Origin: Alkanophaga liquidiphilum
GTDB lineage: Archaea > Halobacteriota > Syntropharchaeia > Alkanophagales > B39-G2
Assembly: GCA_029259535.1 (NCBI GenBank)
Contig: JAPHEF010000044.1
Location: 1 to 14,193 of the forward strand
Reading direction: 5' to 3'
Length of the DNA stretch: 14,193 nucleotides
This document shows, piece after piece, positions 1 through 6,143 of this stretch. Below the pieces are notes generated by a model. That model was given only the letters and a program-made list of their open reading frames with translations. It did not search any database and had not been told where the DNA came from. A program made the translations under genes and the position numbers. Numbering within the stretch: the first letter of the stretch is position 1; the number at the start of each line of letters is the position of its first letter.

Positions 1-420
1 AAGGAGACGCACCTTCTCGGCTGCACGGTGATGGGTGCGCCGCTCGTTGCGATGATGGCGGCGTTCCCGCACGTGAAAGAACGCGTCGAAAAATGGGACG
101 CGGAGGTGCGGAAGTCGAACTTCTTCGTCTCGGAACTCCTGAAAATCGAAGGAACTGAGGTCCTCTCCGAAATGCCAAGACGGCATACACTCACGAAAGT
201 AAGCACGGTCAATTCCTTCGACAAAGTCGCGAGAACGCACAAGAGGAGAGGCTTCTTCCTGCACGACGAGCTTCGGAAGCGGAAAATCGTTGGAATATTC
301 CCAGGAGCAACCAAAGAGTTCAAACTGAACGTTTACGGACTCACGTGGGAGCAAGTGAAGTATGTGGCGGAGGCGTTCAAGGAAGTCGCAGAACGGTATG
401 GGCTAAGCGTCAAGTCATAA
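1..420 (+). CDS. pscS: O-phosphoseryl-tRNA:Cys-tRNA synthase (SepCysS), C-terminal part
   Basis: Only the last 139 residues lie in the window; the frame is open from base 1. SepCysS is a PLP enzyme that turns Sep-tRNA(Cys) into Cys-tRNA(Cys) with a sulfur donor, in archaea that use the indirect cysteine route. The visible part matches the C-terminal domain of the family as I know it: a GCT..GAPLV segment at the left edge, then FPHVKERVEKWD, the HKRRGFF..DELRKR..VGIFPG stretch, and the ending in which F-K-L-N-x-Y-G-L-T-W-E-Q-V is characteristic. The PLP lysine lies upstream, outside the window. The gene ends 11 bases before the thiolase-family gene that follows, so the two are probably cotranscribed. 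Other fold-type I PLP enzymes such as tyrosine decarboxylase fit the C-terminal motif less well. Confidence 0.88.
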   Translation, partial: KETHLLGCTVMGAPLVAMMAAFPHVKERVEKWDAEVRKSNFFVSELLKIEGTEVLSEMPRRHTLTKVSTVNSFDKVARTHKRRGFFLHDELRKRKIVGIFPGATKEFKLNVYGLTWEQVKYVAEAFKEVAERYGLSVKS

Positions 421-431
421 TCGTGCCCGAA

Positions 432-1382
432 ATGCTTTGCGGCAAGTGTAGCAGGGATGCGATAATCTACCGCAAGCATTCTGGAGAAGCTTTATGCAGA
501 GAGCATTTTGTCGAAGATTTCGAGACGAACGTTAAGAGAGCGGTGGAGCCCCCAATCGTAAAGGGGGAGAGAGTGGCGGTGGCCTTTAGCGGTGGCAAAG
601 ATAGCTCTGTTCTTTTATACGCGCTGAACGAGGTGCTCAAAGGTGTTGAGCTGATCGCAGTGACCATAGACGAGGGGATAAAAGGGTATAGGGAGGATAC
701 GGTAAAGCACGCCCACAAACTGACCTCTGAACTTCAGATAGAGCACATCGTAGTTTCGTTCGAAGACGAGTATGGAGTGAGCATAGACGATGTGGCAGCG
801 ATCGGAGTGAAGTCGCCATGCATGTTCTGCGGGGTTTTCCGGAAAAGACTTCTGAACAAAATAGCAAGGTCCCTCGGTGCGAGGAAGCTTGCAACTGGGC
901 ATAATCTCGACGACGAGACGCAAACCATACTCATGAACTACATGCGAGGGGACACTTACAGGCTTTTCAGGAGACATGGTGAGGAAGAAGGGTTTGTTCC
1001 CCGGATAAAACCTCTTCGTAGGCTTCCTGAGAGAGAAGTTGTCTTATACGGCTACATGAAAGGTCTTTACATGGATTTGAAAGACTGCCCCTACGCAAAA
1101 CTTTCGTTACGCTCTGAGGTGCGCAAAATGTTAAACGAGCTCGAAGACAAATATCCTGGGACGAAACACACTTTGTTAAAGGGTTATGAAAAGATCTTGG
1201 GTCTTGCGATCATCCCGCAGCACGGAATTTCTAAATGCAAAATTTGCGGAGAACCGTCCGCGAAGGAGGTTTGTAAAGCGTGCACTTTGCTAAAGCTCCT
1301 GAGAAAGTCAACCCCTTATTCTCACAGCTTTCAGGACCGCTGCTCATTGCTTTCACTTGCTGAACGATTTTTCGGCCCTTAG
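432..1382 (+). CDS. tRNA 2-thiolation protein, TtuA/Ncs6 (NcsA) family
   Basis: A 316-aa PP-loop ATPase that adenylates and thiolates a tRNA uridine (position 34 for Ncs6-type, position 54 for TtuA-type members). Visible parts are an N-terminal zinc knuckle (C3, C6, C22, H25), the PP-loop SGGKDSS at 53-59, the PCMFC motif with C130 and C133, ATGHNLDDE around 154-162, and a third cluster cysteine C219 in KDCPYA. C130, C133 and C219 correspond to the three [4Fe-4S] ligands known in TtuA. A second zinc finger (CxxC...CxxC) sits near the C terminus. I chose the ATG at 432 because the zinc knuckle starts right there; a GTG at 423 is the alternative, and the longer reading from 345 would run inside the upstream gene. 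Adjacency to SepCysS links two tRNA sulfur-transfer steps. Sequence alone does not settle the target uridine. Confidence 0.9.
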   Translation: MLCGKCSRDAIIYRKHSGEALCREHFVEDFETNVKRAVEPPIVKGERVAVAFSGGKDSSVLLYALNEVLKGVELIAVTIDEGIKGYREDTVKHAHKLTSELQIEHIVVSFEDEYGVSIDDVAAIGVKSPCMFCGVFRKRLLNKIARSLGARKLATGHNLDDETQTILMNYMRGDTYRLFRRHGEEEGFVPRIKPLRRLPEREVVLYGYMKGLYMDLKDCPYAKLSLRSEVRKMLNELEDKYPGTKHTLLKGYEKILGLAIIPQHGISKCKICGEPSAKEVCKACTLLKLLRKSTPYSHSFQDRCSLLSLAERFFGP

Positions 1383-1410
1383 ATTGGCCACTTCATCTAA
1401 AACGGAATAA

Positions 1411-1420
1411 GCTAAATATC
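1411..1420 (+). promoter_or_regulatory. TATA-like box for carA
   Basis: The short gap before carA holds CTAAATAT at 1412-1419. Its centre is about 26 bases from the carA ATG, the usual distance from an archaeal box A to the transcription start. No Shine-Dalgarno sequence is visible just before the ATG. This suggests a leaderless or near-leaderless mRNA. The call rests on spacing and A/T content only. Confidence 0.45.
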
Positions 1421-1441
1421 CACAAAGCGATAGATAAAAGG

Positions 1442-2539
1442 ATGCAAGCGATACTGGCGCTTGAGGACGGCACGCTCGTGGAGGGCGAGGGCTTCGGCTA
1501 CCCGAAGGTTGCGACCGGCGAGCTTGTGTTCGCAACGCCGATTACGGGCTATGAGGAAGCACTGACCGACCCCTCCTACAAAGGGCAAATTCTCATGCTC
1601 ACGTATCCGCTCATTGGGAACTACGGGGTCAGCGGCGCCAGATTCCAATCAGATGGGATAAAAGTGGAGGGCTTCGTCGTCCGTGAGATATGTGAGCGCC
1701 CGTCGCACTACAAGTCGAAGACGACTATAGACGAGTTTTTGCACTCGGAGGGAGTCCCTGGAATCTGTGAAGTGGATACGAGGATGCTCACGATAAAGAC
1801 GAGGCATTACGGAACGATGAAAGCATGTCTCATCGTGAAGGAGGAATTAAGCGAGGCGGACAGAGCAAAGGCGCTGGAGCTTGCAAAGACGCAGCCTGAC
1901 ATCTCGGAGCTCGACTTGATAGAGCAGGTAACTTGCCGAAAGCCTTACAGAATTAAAGGCTCTGGAAAGAGAATTGCGGTGCTGGACATGGGCATCAAGC
2001 ATAACATCCTGAAGAGTTTAGAGCGGCGTAATCTCGACATTTGCGTGTTTCCGGCGGGGACGCCCCCCTCCGAGATCGAGAGCGTGGAGCCCTCCGCCAT
2101 CCTGCTTTCCAACGGTCCCGGCGACCCTCAGCGCGGGAAGAACGCCATAAACGTCGTAAAGCATTTCTTGGGGCGGCTTCCGATATTTGGGATATGCTTA
2201 GGACATCAGATAATAGCGTTAGCGCTGGGCGCCTCCACATACAAGCTGAAGTTCGGGCATCGGGGCGCAAACCAGCCCGTCAAGGACTTCGAGCTCGGAA
2301 AGGTATTTATAACGTCACAGAACCACGGCTTCGCTGCCGCCGAAGAGTCGTTGGCAAACGCCGAGGAAGGGACGCGGGTTACACAAATAAACGCCAACGA
2401 CCTGACAGTTGAGGGCTTGGAAAACCAATATTTGGGCGTTTACTGTGTGCAGTATCATCCTGAGGCGAGCCCCGGGCCTTGGGATACCGAACGCCTTTTC
2501 TTCGACAGACTCGTCAGGACCGTAGAGGCGTGGCATTAG
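1442..2539 (+). CDS. carA: Carbamoyl-phosphate synthase small (glutaminase) subunit
   Basis: A 365-aa protein, normal length for CarA, which hydrolyses glutamine and passes ammonia to the large subunit CarB for carbamoyl phosphate used in pyrimidine and arginine synthesis. The N-terminal CarA domain covers about 1-150 (LEDGTLVEGEGFG, TGYEEALTDPSY, ICEVDTR). The class I glutamine amidotransferase domain covers about 175-360, with nucleophile C252 in GICLGHQ and the His/Glu pair H339 and E341 in YHPEASPGP. SNGPGDP is at 223-229. The ATG sits about 26 bases from a TATA-like box and lacks a Shine-Dalgarno sequence. carB does not follow: the next gene is on the opposite strand, so the large subunit must be encoded elsewhere. 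Confidence 0.96.
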   Translation: MQAILALEDGTLVEGEGFGYPKVATGELVFATPITGYEEALTDPSYKGQILMLTYPLIGNYGVSGARFQSDGIKVEGFVVREICERPSHYKSKTTIDEFLHSEGVPGICEVDTRMLTIKTRHYGTMKACLIVKEELSEADRAKALELAKTQPDISELDLIEQVTCRKPYRIKGSGKRIAVLDMGIKHNILKSLERRNLDICVFPAGTPPSEIESVEPSAILLSNGPGDPQRGKNAINVVKHFLGRLPIFGICLGHQIIALALGASTYKLKFGHRGANQPVKDFELGKVFITSQNHGFAAAEESLANAEEGTRVTQINANDLTVEGLENQYLGVYCVQYHPEASPGPWDTERLFFDRLVRTVEAWH

Positions 2540-2622
2540 TCCTTATGAGCGCGGACTTCGGCATCGGTTTCTCCGTCGTGCGAAATACTGCTCGTTAGCG
2601 TGCGTCAAAGCGTCTTAGCGGT
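2540..2622. other. Short convergent spacer between carA and the surface-protein gene
   Basis: These 83 bases separate the 3' ends of two converging genes. I see no convincing ORF, RNA gene or T-rich terminator here. Confidence 0.5.
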
Positions 2623-3204
2623 TCAGATGCGCTTCCGCCGCATCACAGCGAGCGCAAAGGCGACTACGCAGACTGCAACCTCAAAGCCGGACGGCGTCGG
2701 GCTGCGGTTCGCCGCTGGCGCCGACGGTAGCGTCACTGTTGGTGTTGCTGTTGCCGCAGACGGTGTTCCCTCTACCGTCGTCGTCACGGCGGCTTCTGCC
2801 ACAATTTTCTCGGCTAAAGCTTTGATGTCTTCTGCTGAACTTTTAATTTCCTCCGCAAGAGTTCTGATTTCTGAGGTGGGAACTTCGATTTCCCCGACAA
2901 GGCTCTTGACGTCTTCGGCGAGAGTCACTATCTCCTCAGCTTGAGACTCAGCAGCGGGGTCGGCTCCCGCAACGTCCTCGGCTAAAGCCTCGATATCCCC
3001 AGCCAACGCCTCAATCTCAGCGATTAATCCCTCAATATCTTCAACTGAAGCCTGAACGCTCGTAGCCGCCACCTTAACCTCAGCGCTCAACTCAATGATG
3101 CTCGTCGCCGAGGTCTCAGTATCAGCCGCTGCAACCGCAGATGCTAAGACTGTCGGAGCTACGAGGGCTAATACGCAACACGTAAGCGCAACTAAATGCG
3201 TCAT
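2623..3204 (-). CDS. Secreted coiled-coil protein with PGF-CTERM-like sorting signal
   Basis: A 193-aa protein I cannot assign to a named family. Residues 1-27 form a signal peptide (hydrophobic core LVALTCCVLALVAPTVLA, Ala-rich cleavage area). Residues about 35-140 are a heptad-like coiled coil built from repeats of the type I-x-x-L-A-E-D/E, very rich in Ala and Glu. Residues 141-171 are a Thr/Pro/Ala linker, typical of a glycosylated stalk. The end is P-S-G-F-E followed by a hydrophobic segment (176-188) and the basic tail MRRKRI, resembling a PGF-CTERM tripartite signal for archaeosortase. It is therefore probably exported and anchored at the cell surface. I chose the ATG at 3204 because it puts the signal peptide at the N terminus; the frame stays open to 3297. 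Confidence 0.72.
   Translation of the reverse strand: MTHLVALTCCVLALVAPTVLASAVAAADTETSATSIIELSAEVKVAATSVQASVEDIEGLIAEIEALAGDIEALAEDVAGADPAAESQAEEIVTLAEDVKSLVGEIEVPTSEIRTLAEEIKSSAEDIKALAEKIVAEAAVTTTVEGTPSAATATPTVTLPSAPAANRSPTPSGFEVAVCVVAFALAVMRRKRI
2809..2988. repeat. Internal short repeats in the coiled-coil region
   Basis: The 12-mer CTCGGCTAAAGC occurs at 2809-2820 and again at 2977-2988, with several looser copies of the same heptad codons around them. They encode the recurrent A-L-A-E-D/K units of the coiled coil, so they reflect repeat growth inside the gene rather than a separate element. Confidence 0.5.
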
Positions 3205-3225
3205 GCTCTTATTCTTTCGGTCTTC

Positions 3226-3235
3226 ACTTTTAACG
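3226..3235 (-). promoter_or_regulatory. Possible TATA-like box for the surface-protein gene
   Basis: On the minus strand, GTTAAAAG has its centre about 26 bases from the ATG at 3204, again without a Shine-Dalgarno sequence between. The 67-base divergent spacer 3205-3271 must also carry the promoter of the rightward gene, for which GTTATTT near 3240-3246 is a weak candidate. Confidence 0.35.
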
Positions 3236-3271
3236 GTAATGTTATTTCCGAGAACTGTCATCAAAATTTTA

Positions 3272-4198
3272 ATGCCGAGTGTTACCTTCGTGGGCAAGGT
3301 TCTGAGGGCGCTGCCGTCGGCGGGCGGCGAGGGCGTCAGAAGCCTAATCCTCGCAAATGAGTGTGGTTACGTCCGTGCCTTCTTCTATGACGAAAAGGTG
3401 GAGCTTCTTGATGGAATAAACGTTGGCGACGTCCTCCTCATTGAAAACGCTTACGTCGGCAAAAAAGCGACGAAAACCATCAGAGTTGGCAAATACGCAA
3501 AGGTCAAAAAGCTTGACTTGGACGTTAAGGCATTGCGGGACGTCAGAGCCACGTATATCACGACGCTTGCTGTTGCCCGTCCTGAAAGCAACCACGTCTG
3601 CGTCGCCGGCATCGACGAACATGGAAACTGGCTTCGCCTTCAGTCGATTTATGAGGAGGACATCTTCTCACATGGCGGCAGCGAGCCGAATTTCAGAAAC
3701 TTCTACGTCTCTAAAGTTTACGTGGACGAGTGGCACGGCAGAAACCCACGGTTGGAAGACCGCTTTTTCATTTTCGGTGAGGGTGTCGTCAGGGAGCTGA
3801 ATGATGAGGAGAAGAAGAAGTTTTTAGAAGAGCATTTGGACAGGTCGGTGGACGCCGTCTTCAAGAGCGGGCGGACACTTGGGCTTATAAAGCCGAAGAT
3901 TCTGCGGGCTTACGAAGACCGCCGTCGTGGGGGGCGGAGCTACGGGCAATATATAAAATTTGACTTCAGGGACGGCACCGGTAGGCTCTTCCGGCGTTGG
4001 TCGTGCCGCTGTCTCGCATTCTACGACTTCTGGAATGAGTTCAAGAGGCAGAAACGCCTCTTCTTCGGCTACCGCATGTTAAGGTTTCTACGAAAACATG
4101 ATGTTTACTTCTGCATCGGGCTGACGCACTCGGACTACGGCTTCAAAAACCTTGAATACGGGGCGTTCCCAATGGTTGTCGGCGTGCATGTCATTTGA
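3272..4198 (+). CDS. OB-fold (RPA-like plus dual-OB-like) nucleic-acid-binding protein
   Basis: A 308-aa protein of uncertain function. Residues about 5-80 resemble an archaeal RPA-type OB fold: SLILANECGYVRAFFYD, then a G-D-V-L-L-I-E-N-A-Y-V strand and I-R-V-G-K-Y-A-K-V. Residues from about 90 onward have features I associate with proteins called dual OB domain: VCVAGIDEHGNWLRLQ, the LGLIKPKIL segment, and the end FCIGLTHSDYG...FPMVVGVHVI. The combination suggests single-strand DNA or RNA binding, but no catalytic motif is visible. I chose the ATG at 3272 because upstream codons lie in the divergent spacer and over the opposite-strand gene and show no domain. It converges with guaA. Confidence 0.7.
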   Translation: MPSVTFVGKVLRALPSAGGEGVRSLILANECGYVRAFFYDEKVELLDGINVGDVLLIENAYVGKKATKTIRVGKYAKVKKLDLDVKALRDVRATYITTLAVARPESNHVCVAGIDEHGNWLRLQSIYEEDIFSHGGSEPNFRNFYVSKVYVDEWHGRNPRLEDRFFIFGEGVVRELNDEEKKKFLEEHLDRSVDAVFKSGRTLGLIKPKILRAYEDRRRGGRSYGQYIKFDFRDGTGRLFRRWSCRCLAFYDFWNEFKRQKRLFFGYRMLRFLRKHDVYFCIGLTHSDYGFKNLEYGAFPMVVGVHVI

Positions 4199-4235
4199 TG
4201 CGTTGTGCGGCTCGCTCGTGCTTGGTGTCGGCACC

Positions 4236-4247
4236 GCTGACGTCAGC
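4236..4247. repeat. 12-bp perfect palindrome at the guaA 3' end
   Basis: GCTGACGTCAGC is its own reverse complement and overlaps the guaA stop codon (4243-4245), in the spacer between two converging genes. It could form a small hairpin or be a protein site, but a 12-bp palindrome can also occur by chance. Confidence 0.3.
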
Positions 4248-5775
4248 AAGGCTCGATGGTGGACGGCGGCTTCGATGAGATTGCGTAGGCGACCCACGTA
4301 ACGCCTTTGACCTCGTTAGTTATTCTTCGGCTGATGTTTTCGAGCACGCCATACGGCAGTCTGGCGAAGTCGGCGGTCATCGCCTCTACGGACTCGACGA
4401 CACGCACGATGACGACGTGTCCGAGAACTCGCTCGTCGCCGAGGACGCCTGTCGCAAGGTCGTCGCCGACGATTGCGAACGCTTGCCAGACCTTATCATA
4501 CCAGCCGCTCCTCCGCAGCTCCTCCTCGACGATGAACGAAGCTTCCCTGCAAATCCGCAGCTTCTCCTCAGTAACCTCGCCAATAATGCGGGCGGCGAGC
4601 CCCGGACCGGGGAACGGATGCCGCTTTATTATCTCCTCAGGGAGCCCCAATTCCTTTGCTATTTCTTTAACTTCGTCCTTGTAGAGGTCCTTTATCGGCT
4701 CTACGAGCTTGAGGTTCATCTTCTTGGGGAGCGCTGCCACGTTGTGGTGTGATTTTATCCTCGACGCCCGCCTGCCACTTTGCGCTCGTGCACTTTCAAT
4801 TCTGTCAGGGTAGATGGTGCCCTGAGCGAGAAAATCCACCTTGCCAAGCTTCCGGGCTTCCTCCTCGAAGACACGGATGAACTCCTCGCCGATAATCCAG
4901 CGCTTCTCCTCAGGGTCGCTCACGCCGCGTAGTCGTCGCATGAAACGCTCCCTCGCATCAACGTGCACGACTCGCAGCTTCAGCTTTTTAAAAGTTTCCA
5001 GGAGCTCTTCAGTCTCGTTTTTCCGCATGAGCCCGTGATCCACATAAATGCAGGTCAGGTTCTCGCCGACCGCCTTGTGCACAAGGAGCGCCGTCGTTGT
5101 GGAGTCAATGCCTCCGCTGAGCGCGCAGATTACCTTCCCGTCGCCGACCTCTCTTTTGACCTCTTCGATGGCACGCCGCACGAAGCCCTTAAGTTCCCAG
5201 TTGCGCTGCAAGCCGCAAACTCGAAACAGGAAATTCCCAATAATTTCTTTGCCGCTCTCGGTGTGATGCACTTCGGGGTGGAACTGCACGCCGTAAATGC
5301 GGTCGGCGAGGCGGAAAGCAGCGAGCGGCGAGTGCTCGGTGTGCCCAAGAACTTCAGCATTTGGCAACGATTCTATCCTGTCGCTGTGCGACATCCAGAC
5401 CGTTAATTTCTTGCGTATGCCATGAAACAGCTCGTCTTCACGGTCCACGAAAAACTCGGTTCTGCCGAACTCTCTTTGCTCCGCCCGCCGCACGACGCCG
5501 CCTTTGAGGTGTGCGATGAGCTGCGCACCATAGCAAATTCCTAAAATCGGGACGCCGAGCTTGAAGACCTCGAGGTCGCACATCGGTGCATCGCGCTCAT
5601 AAACGCTCTTCGGACCGCCTGAGAAGATTATTGCTTGTGTCCCCCCCTCTACAAGACTCTCAGCGGAAATGTCGTGCGGGAAGAGCTCGGAATACACGCC
5701 AAGCTCTCTACACCTCCTGACGATGAGATGCGCATACTGCCCGCCGAAGTCCAGCACCGCGACCTTCTGCCGCAT
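4243..5775 (-). CDS. guaA: GMP synthetase (glutamine-hydrolysing), single chain
   Basis: A 510-aa enzyme that converts XMP to GMP with ATP and glutamine. The N-terminal class I amidotransferase domain (about 1-187) has C81 in GICYGAQ and H166/E168 in FHPEV. The ATP pyrophosphatase domain starts near 200, with P-loop SGGIDST at 220-226, YVDHGLMRKNE, and GTIYPDRIES. The C-terminal dimerisation domain has HPFPGPGLAAR and ISSKPPSTIE. The last residues are Pro-Cys where most homologues end in Trp-Glu. Many archaea encode the two activities as separate subunits; here they are fused as in bacteria. I chose the ATG at 5775 because GGAG lies 6 bases before it; ATGs at 5787 and 5829 are in frame and also possible. 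Confidence 0.93.
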   Translation of the reverse strand: MRQKVAVLDFGGQYAHLIVRRCRELGVYSELFPHDISAESLVEGGTQAIIFSGGPKSVYERDAPMCDLEVFKLGVPILGICYGAQLIAHLKGGVVRRAEQREFGRTEFFVDREDELFHGIRKKLTVWMSHSDRIESLPNAEVLGHTEHSPLAAFRLADRIYGVQFHPEVHHTESGKEIIGNFLFRVCGLQRNWELKGFVRRAIEEVKREVGDGKVICALSGGIDSTTTALLVHKAVGENLTCIYVDHGLMRKNETEELLETFKKLKLRVVHVDARERFMRRLRGVSDPEEKRWIIGEEFIRVFEEEARKLGKVDFLAQGTIYPDRIESARAQSGRRASRIKSHHNVAALPKKMNLKLVEPIKDLYKDEVKEIAKELGLPEEIIKRHPFPGPGLAARIIGEVTEEKLRICREASFIVEEELRRSGWYDKVWQAFAIVGDDLATGVLGDERVLGHVVIVRVVESVEAMTADFARLPYGVLENISRRITNEVKGVTWVAYAISSKPPSTIEPC

Positions 5776-5859
5776 GCCCTGCTCCATCCTGTCAAATTCG
5801 TCTCCCGGAGTTAAAATGGTGCTGCTCATCGGACACGCTTTGCCCGCGCCTAACGAAAA

Positions 5860-5870
5860 GATATAAATCA
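5860..5870. promoter_or_regulatory. TATA box in the guaA / cdh-operon divergent region
   Basis: ATATAAAT at 5861-5868 reads ATTTATAT on the minus strand, a good archaeal box A. For guaA it predicts a start of transcription near 5838, upstream of all candidate ATGs. Read rightward it predicts a start near 5890 for the zinc-finger/cdh operon, giving a leader of about 30 bases. It may serve one or both directions; a second A/T element, TTATCTATAG, lies at 5881-5890. Confidence 0.5.
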
Positions 5871-5895
5871 TGTTTTTCCATTATCTATAGTTGTG

Positions 5896-5913
5896 CCCCA
5901 TGGGCCTTTGGGG
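5896..5913 (+). promoter_or_regulatory. Possible leader hairpin touching the ribosome-binding site
   Basis: CCCCA (5896-5900) can pair with TGGGG (5909-5913) across an 8-base loop. The right arm overlaps the GGGGTGG that acts as Shine-Dalgarno for the ATG at 5922. Pairing could reduce access to the first gene of the cdh operon. The stem is short, so the role is speculative. Confidence 0.3.
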
Positions 5914-5921
5914 TGGTAAAA

Positions 5922-6143
5922 ATGGGCGGTTTATGTGAGTTGTGTGGGAAAGGAGATGCTGTGAACGAATGCAGCGAATGTGGCGCCAAAATATGCGACT
6001 CCTGCACGAAAGAGGTATCTTACGAGGAATTTCACCCCGGATACAGGATGAAAGGCGAATCCTTTATAGGAGCGATGAGTGAGGGTGTTGTGAGGAAAAA
6101 ATTGTGTCTGAAGTGCTTTGAGGAAGTAGATTTGTTGGGGTGA
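5922..6143 (+). CDS. Small four-CxxC zinc-finger protein, first gene of the cdh operon
   Basis: A 73-aa protein with four CxxC pairs: C5/C8, C17/C20, C25/C28 and C62/C65, a layout able to bind two zinc ions and reminiscent of B-box or zinc-ribbon proteins. The segment between pairs three and four (S-Y-E-E-F-H-P-G-Y-R-M-K-G-E) has no cysteines. No named family is recognised. The ATG at 5922 is preceded by GGGGTGG at good spacing; a GTG at 5913 in frame is less likely because it lies within that site. The stop overlaps the cdhA GTG start by 4 bases, which suggests translational coupling and a stoichiometric or regulatory link to CODH/ACS. It could be a regulator, a cluster-assembly helper or a subunit; the sequence does not decide. 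Confidence 0.75.
   Translation: MGGLCELCGKGDAVNECSECGAKICDSCTKEVSYEEFHPGYRMKGESFIGAMSEGVVRKKLCLKCFEEVDLLG

Noticed and set aside
345..431. N-terminal extension of the TtuA/Ncs6-family gene
   Set aside because: It lies inside the SepCysS coding region in another frame, and the family's zinc knuckle begins at the ATG at 432.
2600..2944. 114-aa Ser/Ala-rich open frame on the plus strand
   Set aside because: It is the mirror of the coiled-coil repeats on the minus strand, where signal peptide, linker and sorting signal make a coherent protein.
3095..3271. N-terminal extension of the OB-fold protein
   Set aside because: It overlaps the signal-peptide end of the opposite-strand gene and shows no domain. 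The ATG at 3272 directly precedes the OB fold.
4963..5406. 147-aa open frame on the plus strand
   Set aside because: It is antisense to guaA and has no recognisable domain.
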